From positions 310,001 to 374,000 of the forward strand of contig NZ_JACIDJ010000002.1 in assembly GCF_014196305.1 (NCBI RefSeq): DNA of 64,000 nucleotides, read 5' to 3'. The DNA is from Roseococcus suduntuyensis (GTDB lineage: Bacteria; Pseudomonadota; Alphaproteobacteria; Acetobacterales; Acetobacteraceae). The first letter of the stretch is position 1; each line of letters begins with the position of its first letter. This document shows, piece by piece, positions 1 to 9,166 of the stretch. A program made the translations under genes and the position numbers. Under the pieces are notes generated by a model, which saw nothing but the letters and a program-made list of their open reading frames with translations, was not told the origin of the DNA and searched no databases.

Positions 1-271
1 GATGGGTGTGCAGCTCCACGCGCCCCGCAACGGGCGAGGTGGCGGAAACCAGCCGGTCCGCCACCGTGCCGGTGTTGCGGATGGTCATGAAGCCCGCGCC
101 CTGGCGGCCTTCCAGCGCGGCGCGGGTCCAGGGTGCCTCGACGCGGAGCGGGCCGAGGCTGGTGGCGCCGTGCTGGTGCTGGACCGGCTGCACCTGGCCC
201 TGGTGGTGGTGGGCCTGCGCCGCCACGGGCAGCAGCGGCAGGGCGCCCAGAAGAATGCGGCGATGGATCAT
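1..271 (-). CDS. PCu(A)C-type periplasmic copper chaperone (3' part beyond window)
   Basis: The first 90 codons are visible; the gene runs off the left edge. It begins with a signal peptide (MIHRRILLGALPLLPVAAQA), then a His/Gln-rich stretch. The PCu(A)C fold core follows, with GAGFMTIRNTGTVADRL around residues 55-70 and VELHTH at the edge. In this family such Met and His residues form the Cu(I) site that delivers copper to cytochrome oxidase Cu-A. The ATG at 271-269 overlaps the stop of the upstream gene (ATGA), so the two are translationally coupled. Last visible gene of the copper operon. The family call is firm; the full set of copper ligands cannot be seen. Confidence 0.85.
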   Translation of the reverse strand, partial: MIHRRILLGALPLLPVAAQAHHHQGQVQPVQHQHGATSLGPLRVEAPWTRAALEGRQGAGFMTIRNTGTVADRLVSATSPVAGRVELHTH

Positions 272-612
272 GTCGAAGGCTCCTCTTGCGGGGAAGTGTT
301 GGGGATGTGGCGGGCCGCCTGGGCCGCTCGCGCCTCGATGCGGCCCGCGATGCGCGCCAGCGCCGGCGCTTGGCGCACGGCGACCACGGGGTCGCCCTCG
401 GTGCAGCCGCGGCGCAGCGTGGCGAGGCCGGCGACGAGCGTCGCCGCCTCCTCCGCGCTGGCGCGCGGCAGGGCGGCGGCGATGGCCACCTCCGCCCCTT
501 CCGCCGCGGCCTGGCAGATCTCGGTCATGGCGCGCTCCATCTCCTCCGGGTCGCAGGCCCAAACGGCGATGGGGGCGGCGATCAGCCCCAGCGCCAGCAG
601 CGCGCCCTTCAT
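268..612 (-). CDS. small secreted cysteine-containing protein of the copper operon
   Basis: A 114-residue protein with a clear signal peptide (residues 1 to about 19) ending at WAC. It has three cysteines (about 20, 33 and 70) in a mostly helical, Ala/Glu-rich chain. I do not recognise a family. It is tied to its neighbours by ATGA overlaps on both sides: with the YcnI-like gene upstream and the PCuAC gene downstream. A periplasmic copper-related role is therefore inferred from context only. If Cys20 is the mature N-terminus it could be a lipoprotein, but the lipobox is poor. Confidence 0.7.
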   Translation of the reverse strand: MKGALLALGLIAAPIAVWACDPEEMERAMTEICQAAAEGAEVAIAAALPRASAEEAATLVAGLATLRRGCTEGDPVVAVRQAPALARIAGRIEARAAQAARHIPNTSPQEEPST

Positions 613-1106
613 GGCGCGGCCCCCAGCCGCAGGGTGGGCGCGGGGCTGCGCGGGCGGGCCTGGCCGGCCGTCGCCACCTCCACCCAGTCATGCCGCGCGT
701 CATTGGCGCAAAGCTGCGCCACGGGGAAGAGCAGCGTCTCACCCGGGCGGTTGGGGGTGCGGATCATCACGACGAACTCCTCGAAGAAGGGGTCGGGCAG
801 GTTGCCGCCGCTCCAGGCGATGAAGCTGGGCGCCTCGCGGACCAGCCCATGGCCGCCGGCCACGGGCCGTTCCAGCGGGCGCATCCGCACGGTCAGCTCC
901 CAGCCCGGCTTGGGGCTGGGGCGGGCGGAGGTGATGCCCTCGGGCAGCGTCACCTCGATGGCGGTGGTGGGCTGCCCCGCGCAGCCATGCGGCACGCGGA
1001 AGGCGATGCGCTGGAAGCTGTTGGGGGCGGCCTCCGGCGGATCAATGGTGACATGGGCCCCGGCGGGCGCGCTGGCCAGCAGGAGCAGGGCGAGAAGCTT
1101 TCGCAT
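609..1106 (-). CDS. YcnI/DUF1775-family periplasmic copper-binding protein
   Basis: 165 residues. A signal peptide (about 1-17, ending PAGA) is followed at once by HVTIDPPEAAPNSFQ, so the mature protein starts with histidine. In Bacillus YcnI the N-terminal histidine binds Cu(II); here the same position and the later HDWVEV tryptophan segment are present. The beta-rich middle (LPEGITSARPSPKPGWEL) is typical of DUF1775. It sits between a TonB receptor and a PCuAC chaperone gene, a common grouping for copper uptake or delivery. The start overlaps nothing; the stop overlaps the next start by 4 nt. Confidence 0.87.
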   Translation of the reverse strand: MRKLLALLLLASAPAGAHVTIDPPEAAPNSFQRIAFRVPHGCAGQPTTAIEVTLPEGITSARPSPKPGWELTVRMRPLERPVAGGHGLVREAPSFIAWSGGNLPDPFFEEFVVMIRTPNRPGETLLFPVAQLCANDARHDWVEVATAGQARPRSPAPTLRLGAAP

Positions 1107-1127
1107 GATGTGTCTCTCTCCTGCGGG

Positions 1128-3179
1128 TCAGAAGCGGAAGGTGGTGCCGGCAAAGACGGCGCGGCCGAAGCCGGGTTCGAACAGGGCGGAGCTGGCCGTC
1201 GCCACCGGCGTGACCGAGGCCGAGCTGATGTAGCGGCGGTCCAGCAGGTTGCGGCCCTCGACGAAGACGGAGATGCCGCGCTCGGGCAGTTCGAAGCCCG
1301 CCCGCAGGCCCATCAGCGCGTAGCTATTGGTGCGCGTGGTGTTGGCGTTGTCCACGAAGAGGCCTTCCGGCACGTAGTCCACATTGGGCGCCACCCACCA
1401 GCCGGCGGGGTGGTTGTAGCGCGCCTCGGCCCGCAGCACGTGGCGGGGCACGCCGGGCAGGCGGTTGTCGCGGAAGGTCGGGTCGCCGTCGAAGCGGAAA
1501 TCGCTGAAGCTGTAGGCGCCGCGCAGCACGACACTGTCCTGCGCCGTGACCAGGCTTTGCGCCGCGCGCCAGGTGGCGGCCAGCTCCGCGCCCTGGTGGA
1601 TGGTGCGGCCGGCATTCATGGCGAAGCTCGACCCGGCCGTGGGGCCCTGGAAGAGCTGGATCTCGTTCCGCAGCCAGGCGTGCCAGATGGCGGCCTCGAT
1701 GTTGACCGGGCCCACCTCGCCCCGCACGCCCAGCTCGATGGTGGTGGCGCGCTGGGGCTTCAGCAGTTGGAAGCCGCCCAGCGGCACCAGCGACACGAGG
1801 TCCGACAGCGTCGGCGGCTCGGTGGACCAGGTCACATTGCCATAGGCCTGCAGCCCCGGCGTCGCCTGCCACAGCACGCCCAGGCGCGGGTTGGCGAAGG
1901 ACCAGTCGCCGGACCCGCTCAGCGCGGGGTTCAGGCGGTTGGAACTCTCCCGCCGCGCCTGCCCGCCCGAGATGCCCGTGACCAGCGCCAGGTTGTCCAG
2001 CACATAGAGGCTGTTCTCGACATAGGCGTCGAGGGTGGTGGCCGTCTCCCGCGCCGAGAAGGTCAGCGCCCCGCGCCGCCCGGACAGGTTCACGAAGCGG
2101 CGATTGTCCACATCGCCCATGGCCGCGTTCACCCCCATGACCACGCGGTTGCGAAGCCCGCCCAGCCGGCCATCCAGCGTCACCCGCGCGAAGAGGTTCA
2201 CGTCGTCGTTGCGGTTGTCGATCACCTGGAAGATCGGGTGGTCGAGGCGCCGATGCACGTAGCTGCCGCCGAATTCGAGCAAGCCCCCCTCGCCCAGCCG
2301 CACGGCGGTGCGTGAGCCCAGGCGCAGGCTCTCGATGTTGCGGGCATAGCGCAGCGCCACATTGGCCGCCGCCGCCTGGCGCGGGTTGGACAGCGCGGCC
2401 GCGCGGGTCAGCGAGCCCGGGATGTCCTGCCGGATGGAGTTGTAGGTGAAGAAGAGGCGCGTCTCGATGTCGTCATTCACGCGCCAGCCCAGGTTCATGT
2501 TCACCCGGGCGCTGTCGCCGCCGCTGTTGCGCCGGTAGCCATCCTGCCGCGCGCCGGTGATGCTGATGGCGCCGTCGAAGGGCCCGGACACCACCCCATG
2601 GGCGAGTTGCCCGCGGAACAGGCCGAAGCTGCCCGCCTCCAGCCGGACCATGGAGCCCTGGCGGTCCCGCCCCGTCGGCGTCACGAAGTTGATGGCCCCG
2701 CCCAGTGTGTTGGCGCCCAGCGCGAAGGCATTGCCGCCGCGAAAGACCTCGACCCGCTGGAAGGTGAGCGGGTCCAGCTCCTGGAAATCACCGCTGCCAT
2801 CGGCCTGGTTCACCGGGATGCCGTCCTGGGTGAGACGCACCCCCCGCAGATGGAAGCCGCGCGCGACGCCGGAGCCGCGGATGGAGAGGCGCGAATCCTC
2901 GCCCCATTTGGGCTGGGTGAAGACGCCGGGGACGAATTCCAGCACATCGCGCAGCGTGGTGGCGCCGGCGCGGTCCTGGAAATCGCTGGCGGGGACCACG
3001 GTGTTGTTGCCGGGGCTGAGCCATGCGCGCAGCCGCGCCTGCTCATTGGTGGGCACGGTGAGCGAGGGTGCGGGGGCCGTGACCAGCACGGAGGGCAGCT
3101 CGGCGGGAGCCTGCGCCCAGGCGGGAGCGGCGAGAACAACAAGCGGTGCGGCCCAGCAGGCGCGCGGCACGACGGACAT
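1128..3179 (-). CDS. TonB-dependent outer-membrane receptor, probably copper or metallophore
   Basis: 683 residues. The signal peptide ends near residue 22 (APAWAQ). The plug domain lies at about 60-165, with TLRDVLEFVPGVF, LSIRGSG and the conserved GGNAFALGANTLGGAINF. A 22-strand-type barrel follows and ends in the terminal aromatic FRF needed for outer-membrane insertion. Such receptors import ligands using TonB-ExbBD energy. The substrate cannot be read from sequence; operon partners (YcnI, PCuAC, DUF2946) suggest copper or a copper complex. The gap to the YcnI gene is 21 nt, so co-transcription is likely. No cobalamin-riboswitch-like leader is visible upstream. Confidence 0.9.
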   Translation of the reverse strand: MSVVPRACWAAPLVVLAAPAWAQAPAELPSVLVTAPAPSLTVPTNEQARLRAWLSPGNNTVVPASDFQDRAGATTLRDVLEFVPGVFTQPKWGEDSRLSIRGSGVARGFHLRGVRLTQDGIPVNQADGSGDFQELDPLTFQRVEVFRGGNAFALGANTLGGAINFVTPTGRDRQGSMVRLEAGSFGLFRGQLAHGVVSGPFDGAISITGARQDGYRRNSGGDSARVNMNLGWRVNDDIETRLFFTYNSIRQDIPGSLTRAAALSNPRQAAAANVALRYARNIESLRLGSRTAVRLGEGGLLEFGGSYVHRRLDHPIFQVIDNRNDDVNLFARVTLDGRLGGLRNRVVMGVNAAMGDVDNRRFVNLSGRRGALTFSARETATTLDAYVENSLYVLDNLALVTGISGGQARRESSNRLNPALSGSGDWSFANPRLGVLWQATPGLQAYGNVTWSTEPPTLSDLVSLVPLGGFQLLKPQRATTIELGVRGEVGPVNIEAAIWHAWLRNEIQLFQGPTAGSSFAMNAGRTIHQGAELAATWRAAQSLVTAQDSVVLRGAYSFSDFRFDGDPTFRDNRLPGVPRHVLRAEARYNHPAGWWVAPNVDYVPEGLFVDNANTTRTNSYALMGLRAGFELPERGISVFVEGRNLLDRRYISSASVTPVATASSALFEPGFGRAVFAGTTFRF

Positions 3180-3181
3180 GA

Positions 3182-3233
3182 GGGAATTTCCCGAAATGAC
3201 GTGAACGAGAATCCGCGCGGGATCACCGCGCGG
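3182..3233 (-). promoter_or_regulatory. inverted repeats in the leader of the TonB receptor gene
   Basis: Two small symmetric elements lie between the DUF2946 gene and the receptor ATG. One is GGGAATTTCCC at 3182-3192, touching the start region. The other is a hairpin whose 8-nt arms CCGCGCGG (3213-3220 and 3226-3233) flank a 5-nt loop. There is no T-run, so this is not a classic terminator; it could be an attenuator or an operator for a metal regulator. No clear Shine-Dalgarno precedes the ATG. Confidence 0.3.
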
Positions 3234-3242
3234 AGGGCGTGT

Positions 3243-3620
3243 TCAGGCCAGGACGGGCGGTGCGCGGGTGCTGTAGGGCGGCGCGCGGGCGCGCGGCGCC
3301 GGCAGGGCGGTGCCGGTCAGGGAAAAGCCGGGGGCGGCGGCGAACACAACCGGCTCCGACACCGCCGGCGCCGCCGGCAGCACCACGCCGGGCAGGCCGG
3401 CGCAGACGGGGCAGACGCCGGAACCGGCCTCGGCCGGCGCCTCCATGGGCTGGCCTTCATGGTCCAGCAGCGCGAGGCGCTTGCCCTCGATGGTGCAGAT
3501 CTCGACCAGCAGGCCATGGGCGGCGCCCAGGCCGCGCAGGCAATGCGCGGCACCCACCCCGGCCTGCATGAACAGGACGAAGGCGAAGGCCAGGCAGCTC
3601 AGGCGGCGGAAGGCTCCCAC
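3243..3620 (-). CDS. DUF2946-family small secreted/membrane protein
   Basis: About 125 residues from a GTG at 3620; in-frame TTG (3656) and GTG (3650) starts are also possible. A hydrophobic N-terminal segment (LSCLAFAFVLFMQAGVGA) acts as signal or anchor. A conserved CPVC motif follows mid-protein and then a Pro/Ala-rich tail. This matches DUF2946, a family often encoded beside TonB receptors and copper proteins; its biochemical role is not established. It heads the copper operon, 63 nt upstream of the receptor. Confidence 0.7.
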   Translation of the reverse strand: MGAFRRLSCLAFAFVLFMQAGVGAAHCLRGLGAAHGLLVEICTIEGKRLALLDHEGQPMEAPAEAGSGVCPVCAGLPGVVLPAAPAVSEPVVFAAAPGFSLTGTALPAPRARAPPYSTRAPPVLA

Positions 3621-3690
3621 ATGGGAGGGTCTAGGCCAGGGGCGCGCCACACTCAAGCTGCCCCCCGGGCGACCCCCTTGGGCGGCCCCC

Positions 3691-4227
3691 TCAGGCGGCC
3701 AGCATGTATTCCACCTCGGGCGTATAGACCGCCATCTCCTTGCCCAGCCGTGAGGAGAAGAGCACGAAATGCTCCACCATCACGGGCTCGGTGCGGAACA
3801 GGTTGTGCGCCTGGACGAAGCCCGCGAGCTTGTCGATGGGCACGAGGTCGGTCCGGGCCAGGGTCACATGGGGCGTGAAGCGGCGCTTCTCGGCCGGCAG
3901 GCCCGCGCGTTGCAGCGCCGTCTCGATCTTGGCCTGGAGGTGGGCAAGGCCCGGCGTGCGCTCCGCCACCGCGTGCAGCGACTGGACGCGGCCGGCCTTC
4001 TCGAAGGTACCAAGGCCCTGCAGACGCAGTTCGAAGGGCTTGGCGCGGATGGCGGCGAGTGCGAGGTCCACCTCCTCCGCCTCGATGGAGGTGACATTGC
4101 CGATGAAGCGCAGCGTAAGGTGGTAGTTGGCCGGCGGCACCCAGCGCACGCCGGGCAAGCCGCCCACCATCAGGGCCAGGCTGTCGCGCACCGCCTCCGG
4201 AAGTTCGAGAGCGACGAAGAGACGCAT
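3691..4227 (-). CDS. thpR: RNA 2',3'-cyclic phosphodiesterase (2H family)
   Basis: 178 residues. Two catalytic HxT motifs of the 2H phosphoesterase superfamily are present: HLTLRF near residue 41 and HVTLAR near 127. The protein opens MRLFVALELP, typical of ThpR/LigT. These enzymes hydrolyse 2',3'-cyclic phosphate ends of RNA and can join tRNA halves in vitro. The ATG at 4227 was chosen because GGAAGGGGG lies just upstream; a longer in-frame start at 4281 has no such site. Length fits the family (about 175-190). Confidence 0.88.
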   Translation of the reverse strand: MRLFVALELPEAVRDSLALMVGGLPGVRWVPPANYHLTLRFIGNVTSIEAEEVDLALAAIRAKPFELRLQGLGTFEKAGRVQSLHAVAERTPGLAHLQAKIETALQRAGLPAEKRRFTPHVTLARTDLVPIDKLAGFVQAHNLFRTEPVMVEHFVLFSSRLGKEMAVYTPEVEYMLAA

Positions 4228-4315
4228 GGGCACCCCCTTCCGGATTCGTCCGCTTTCGCCCCCACTGGGAGGGCGATTCACACCCTGGCCGATTCCAGCC
4301 AGGGTGATCGCGCAC

Positions 4316-4978
4316 CTATCCTGCCGGGGCGGCAGCCACCCGGTCCAGCAGTTGTTCCGTGACAGGCAGGATCTCCGCGATCATCTGCTCAACGCCCCGC
4401 GCATTGGGATGGATGCCGTCGGCCTGGTTCAGCGCCCGCTCGCCCGCCACGCCCTCCAGGAAGAAGGGCATGAACAGCATGTTCGGCCGGCGCCGGGCGG
4501 CCTCGGTGAAGACGGCGAAGAACTCCCGCCCGTAATCGGCGCCCAGATTGGGCGGCGCCTGCATGCCGGCCAGCAGGGTGGGGATGTTGCGCGCCTCCAG
4601 CCGGTCCAGGATGGAATTCAGCGCCTCCGCCATGCGCCCCACTGGCAGCCCGCGCAGCCCGTCATTGCCGCCGAGTGCCACGATGGCCGCCTGGGGCCGA
4701 TCGGCCAGCGCCCAGTCCAGCCGCGCGGCCCCGCCGGCCATGGTGTCGCCCGAGACGCCGCCATCCAGCACCCGCACCTGACGGCCGCGCGCGTTCAGCG
4801 CCGCCTCCAGCCGAGGCACGAAGCCCTCGCCGCGCGGCAGGCCGTAGCCCGCGGTCAGGCTGTCGCCCAGCGCCAGCAGCCGCACCGGCTCCCGCGCGGC
4901 GGCCTGACGCAGGCCGACACCCAAGGTTGCGGAAAGCAACAAACCCTTTTGCAGCGCAGCGCGGCGCCCATATCGCAA
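4316..4978 (-). CDS. tesA: GDSL/SGNH arylesterase-lysophospholipase (TesA-like)
   Basis: About 220 residues. Block I is LLALGDSLTAGYGL with catalytic Ser; block II has the oxyanion glycine (GGVSGDTMAGG); block III is ALGGNDGLRG; block V is DGIHPNARG with catalytic Asp and His. A signal-like stretch (LLLSATLGVGLRQAAA) precedes it, so the enzyme is probably periplasmic. No ATG fits. The likely start is TTG at 4978, giving MRYGRRAALQKGLLLS. That leaves only about 1-4 nt to the divergent transporter gene, the same tesA/ybbA/ybbP arrangement known from E. coli. The start remains uncertain. Confidence 0.85.
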   Translation of the reverse strand: MRYGRRAALQKGLLLSATLGVGLRQAAAREPVRLLALGDSLTAGYGLPRGEGFVPRLEAALNARGRQVRVLDGGVSGDTMAGGAARLDWALADRPQAAIVALGGNDGLRGLPVGRMAEALNSILDRLEARNIPTLLAGMQAPPNLGADYGREFFAVFTEAARRRPNMLFMPFFLEGVAGERALNQADGIHPNARGVEQMIAEILPVTEQLLDRVAAAPAG

Positions 4979-4982
4979 GGTG

Positions 4983-5699
<717 letters not shown>

Positions 5700-5701
5700 C
5701 C

Positions 5702-8200
5702 ATGCGCGATGTGATGATGGGGCTGCGCCTCGCTCGGCGGGAATTGCGCGGGGGTGCCCGCGGACTGTGGCTGGTGCTGGCCTGCCTCGCCCTGGGTGTG
5801 GCGGCCATCGCGGCCGTGGGCACGCTGCGCGCGGGTATCCAGGCCGGGTTGCAGGCGGATGGCGCGCGCATCCTGGGCGGCGACCTCGAAATCCGCGGCG
5901 GCTACCAGCCGGTGGATTCCGCCACCCTCGAATGGGTGCGGGCGCGGGGTGCCACCATCAGCGAGGTGCGGATGCTGCGCGCCATGCTGGTGGCTCCCTC
6001 GGGCGAGCGCAGCCTCGTGGAGCTCAAGGCCGCCGATGGCCTCTACCCCCTTTTCGGCGAGCTGCGGCTGGACCCGGCGGTGCCGCTTTCAGGCGCTGTG
6101 GTGGTGGCCGAACCCGCTGTGGCCGACCGCCTGGGCCTCACCACCGGTGACGCGGTGCGCCTGGGCGAGGCGCAATTCACCTTCGCCGCGCGCATCACGG
6201 AGGAACCGGACCGCGTCGCCACCCCCACCGTCTTCGGCCCGCGCGCCATCATTCCGCTGGACCAACTGGCGGCCACGGGGCTGGCGCAGCCGGGCAGCCT
6301 GATCAGCCACGAATACCGCATCCGCCTGCCCGAGGGTGTCTCGGCGCGGGCCTTCGGCAATGACCTCCGCGCGGCCTTCCCCTCCGCCCCCTGGCGCGTC
6401 CGCCTCGCCGAACAGGCCGAGCCGGGGGTGAACCGCTTCCTCGACCGCGCCGCCTCATTCCTGACCTTGGCGGGGCTTACGGCGCTGCTGGTGGGCGGCA
6501 TCGGCGTGGCGACGGGCGTGCGCGCCTGGCTCGACGCACGGGCGCGCACCATCGCCACCCTGCGCTGCATGGGCGCGCCGAGCACGGCCATCTTCTCGGC
6601 CTATCTGTTCCAGGTGCTGGCGCTCTCCACCGTGGGCATCCTGTTCGGCCTGCTGGCCGGCTGGGGCCTCACCTTCCTGGCCGCGCAATTGCTGGCGGGA
6701 GCGCTGCCCGTGCCGCCGCGCATGGGCTTCTATCCGGCGCCGCTGGGGCTGGCCGCCCTCTATGGGCTGTTGACGGCGCTGACCTTTGCCCTCTGGCCGC
6801 TCGGCCGCGCGGGGCGCATCCCGGGCGCGGCCCTGTTTCGTGACATGTTCCGCACCGAGGCCCGCCGCCCCGGCTGGCGCGTCATGGCGCTGAACGCGCT
6901 GACCGCCGCCGCCCTGGTGGCGCTGGTGATCCTGACCGCCGAACAGCCCTTCTTCGCCATGGCCTTCTGCGCCGGCGCGGCGGTGGCGCTGGTGCTCTTC
7001 CGCCTGGGTGCGGCGGTGCTGATGTGGGGGGCGAAGCGGTTGTCGCACATCCGCCGGCCCGCCATCCGGCTGGGGCTGGCCAATCTGCACCGGCCGGGGG
7101 CAGCCACGCCCATCATGCTGGTGGCGCTGGGGCTCGGGCTGACCACGCTCGCCGCCATCGCGCAGATCGAAGGCAATCTGCGCGCCGCCATCGGCAATGA
7201 GATGCCCAACCGGGCGCCCAATTTCTTCTTCATCGACATCCAGCCCGACCAGGTGCGCGACTTCGACCGCCTGGCCCGTGAAACCCCCGGCGTGGAGGAA
7301 GTCCGCCGGGTCGCCAGCCTGCGCGCCCGCATCAGCGCCGTGCGCGGCATCCCGGCCGAGGAATACCAGACCACCCCCGACACCGCCTGGGCGCTGCGCG
7401 GCGAGCGCGGCCTGACCTACACGGCCGAGATGCCCGAGGGCACGCGGCTGGTCGAGGGCCAGTGGTGGGCGCCCGACCACTCCGGGCCCACCTTGCTCTC
7501 CTTCGACGCCAATCTCGCGCGCGGCTGGGGGGTGGGCATCGGCGACACCATCACGGTGAACGTGCTGGGGCGCGAGGTGGAGATGACCATCGCGAACCTG
7601 CGCCAGGTGGAATGGCGCAGCCTGGCCATGAACTTCACACTGGTGGCCTCCCCCGGCTTGCTCTCGGCCGCCCCCCACACCCATATCGCGACGGTGCGGG
7701 GTGACCCGGCGCAGGATGGGCTGCTGCTGCGGCGCATCACGGACGCGTTGCCCAATGTCTCGGGCGTGCGGGTGCGCGATGCGCTGGCCCAGGTGGCGGA
7801 GCTGCTGGGGCGAATCGCCACCGCGCTGACGGCCACGGGCTCCGTGACCTTGCTGGCCGGCGCCCTGGTGCTGGCGGGCGCCGTGGCCGCCGGGCAACGC
7901 CGCCGCGTGCGCGAGGCGGTGGTGCTCAAGACCGTCGGCGCCACGCGCGGCCAGATCCGCCGGGCCTTCCTGGTGGAGTTCGGGGCGCTCGGCGCCTTCG
8001 CGGGGCTGCTGGCCGCCGCGGCGGGCACGGCGGCCGCCTGGGGCGTGGTGCGGGGCATCATGCGGCAGGAATGGCTCTTCCTGCCCGGCACCCTGGCCTT
8101 GACGGTTCTGGGCTGCATGGTTCTGGTATTGGCCTTCGGCTATGCCGGCACCGCGCTGGCGCTGCGCGCCCGCCCTGGCCCGCTGCTGCGGAACGACTAG
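5702..8200 (+). CDS. ybbP: FtsX-like ABC transporter permease (YbbP family)
   Basis: 832 residues. An N-terminal membrane anchor (about 18-40) and a periplasmic MacB-type domain come first. They are followed by hydrophobic helices near 255-285, 300-330 and 350-370, a central helix pair near 400-440, a second periplasmic domain, and a C-terminal FtsX domain (about 700-820). The two-copy FtsX layout and length fit YbbP. It follows the ATPase gene by 2 nt and forms its cognate permease. Predicted inner-membrane machine acting on envelope lipids or proteins; substrate unknown. Confidence 0.88.
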   Translation: MRDVMMGLRLARRELRGGARGLWLVLACLALGVAAIAAVGTLRAGIQAGLQADGARILGGDLEIRGGYQPVDSATLEWVRARGATISEVRMLRAMLVAPSGERSLVELKAADGLYPLFGELRLDPAVPLSGAVVVAEPAVADRLGLTTGDAVRLGEAQFTFAARITEEPDRVATPTVFGPRAIIPLDQLAATGLAQPGSLISHEYRIRLPEGVSARAFGNDLRAAFPSAPWRVRLAEQAEPGVNRFLDRAASFLTLAGLTALLVGGIGVATGVRAWLDARARTIATLRCMGAPSTAIFSAYLFQVLALSTVGILFGLLAGWGLTFLAAQLLAGALPVPPRMGFYPAPLGLAALYGLLTALTFALWPLGRAGRIPGAALFRDMFRTEARRPGWRVMALNALTAAALVALVILTAEQPFFAMAFCAGAAVALVLFRLGAAVLMWGAKRLSHIRRPAIRLGLANLHRPGAATPIMLVALGLGLTTLAAIAQIEGNLRAAIGNEMPNRAPNFFFIDIQPDQVRDFDRLARETPGVEEVRRVASLRARISAVRGIPAEEYQTTPDTAWALRGERGLTYTAEMPEGTRLVEGQWWAPDHSGPTLLSFDANLARGWGVGIGDTITVNVLGREVEMTIANLRQVEWRSLAMNFTLVASPGLLSAAPHTHIATVRGDPAQDGLLLRRITDALPNVSGVRVRDALAQVAELLGRIATALTATGSVTLLAGALVLAGAVAAGQRRRVREAVVLKTVGATRGQIRRAFLVEFGALGAFAGLLAAAAGTAAAWGVVRGIMRQEWLFLPGTLALTVLGCMVLVLAFGYAGTALALRARPGPLLRND

Positions 8201-8243
8201 ATCGCACCGCAGCGTAACGAAGGGTTGAGGGCGTGAAATGGCG

Positions 8244-8272
8244 TTGAATTCGGATTACAGCCGGTCCATATA
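8244..8272 (+). promoter_or_regulatory. candidate sigma-70-type promoter for the BI-1 family gene
   Basis: TTGAAT (8244-8249) is followed after 17 nt by CATATA (8267-8272), in the AT-richer stretch before a good ribosome site AGGAGG (8298-8303) and the ATG at 8316. Spacing is ideal but the -10 match is only partial. Confidence 0.35.
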
Positions 8273-8315
8273 GCGGCATGACGGGCATCGCCCGATTCAG
8301 GAGGACACTTTACCC

Positions 8316-9104
8316 ATGGCACTCCAACCCCAATCTCGGTGGACTCAGCCGCAGCAAGGCTGGGGCCGCGCCGGCGCGCTCGATCAGGCGGTCCTCGACG
8401 AGGGGCTGCGCAGCTACATGCTCCGCGTCTTCAACTGGATGGCGTCGGGCCTGCTGCTCACGGCCATCGTGGCCTATCTGATCGCGAGCACGCCTGCCGT
8501 CGCCGAACTCTTCTACACCACGGTCCGCACGCCGCGGGGGCTGGCCACCGCGCCGACCATCCTCGGCTGGATCGCGATGTTCTCGCCGCTGGCCTTTGTC
8601 CTCGCCCTCTCCTTCGGCATCAACCGGATGAGCAAGACGACGGCGCAGGCGCTGTTCTGGGTGTTCGCCGCCGTGATGGGCGCGAGCATGTCGAACATCT
8701 TCGTCATCTACACGTCGTCCTCGATCGCGAGCACCTTCTTCGCCACCTCGGCGATGTTCGCGGCGATGAGCCTGATCGGCTACACGACGAAGCGTGACCT
8801 GACGAAGCTGGGCAGCTTCATGATGATGGGCCTCATCGGCATCATCATCGCGATGGTGGTGAACATCTTCCTCGCCTCGCCGGCGATCGCCTTCATCGTC
8901 TCGATCCTGGGCGTCGTCATCTTCTGCGGCCTGACGATGTGGGACACGCAGCGGATCAAGAATGACTACATCGAACACGCCTATGCCGAGGGCTCGGAGA
9001 TGGCGGGCAAGCGCAGCGTGATGGACGCGCTGGGCCTCTACCTGAACTTCATCAACCTGTTCCAGTTCCTGCTGCAGTTCATGGGCATGCGGAACCAGGA
9101 GTAG
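8316..9104 (+). CDS. Bax inhibitor-1/YccA family integral membrane protein
   Basis: 262 residues. A soluble Gln-rich N-terminus (about 1-40) leads into seven hydrophobic helices starting near residue 45. Signature pieces of the family are present: FWVFAAVMGASMSNIF, the Lys-rich loop GYTTKRDLTKLGSFMMMGLIG, and GLTMWDTQRIKN with its conserved aspartate. BI-1/YccA proteins are pH-sensitive Ca2+ leak channels or protease modulators (E. coli YccA inhibits FtsH). AGGAGG lies 12 nt upstream. It is a single-gene unit, ended by a strong terminator. Confidence 0.92.
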   Translation: MALQPQSRWTQPQQGWGRAGALDQAVLDEGLRSYMLRVFNWMASGLLLTAIVAYLIASTPAVAELFYTTVRTPRGLATAPTILGWIAMFSPLAFVLALSFGINRMSKTTAQALFWVFAAVMGASMSNIFVIYTSSSIASTFFATSAMFAAMSLIGYTTKRDLTKLGSFMMMGLIGIIIAMVVNIFLASPAIAFIVSILGVVIFCGLTMWDTQRIKNDYIEHAYAEGSEMAGKRSVMDALGLYLNFINLFQFLLQFMGMRNQE

Positions 9105-9130
9105 TCTCTTCCCCTATCGGGGGACCATCG

Positions 9131-9161
9131 GGCCCGGCGGAGCGATCCGCCGGGCCTTTTT
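9131..9161 (+). terminator. rho-independent terminator after the BI-1 gene
   Basis: A perfect 11-bp stem (GGCCCGGCGGA / TCCGCCGGGCC) with a 4-nt GCGA loop is followed by five T's at 9157-9161. It lies 27 nt past the BI-1 stop and just before the convergent mccA stop. It suits the plus strand; on the minus strand the T-run is missing. Confidence 0.9.
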
Positions 9162-9166
9162 GCTGT

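Noticed and set aside
6-2315. A long plus-strand frame across the copper operon
   Set aside because: It is the complement of high-GC coding genes; composition is His/Gly/Arg-rich and no family is seen.
3180-3242. Possible cobalamin riboswitch before the TonB receptor
   Set aside because: The gap is only 63 nt, too short, and lacks a B12-box; the copper context explains the receptor better.
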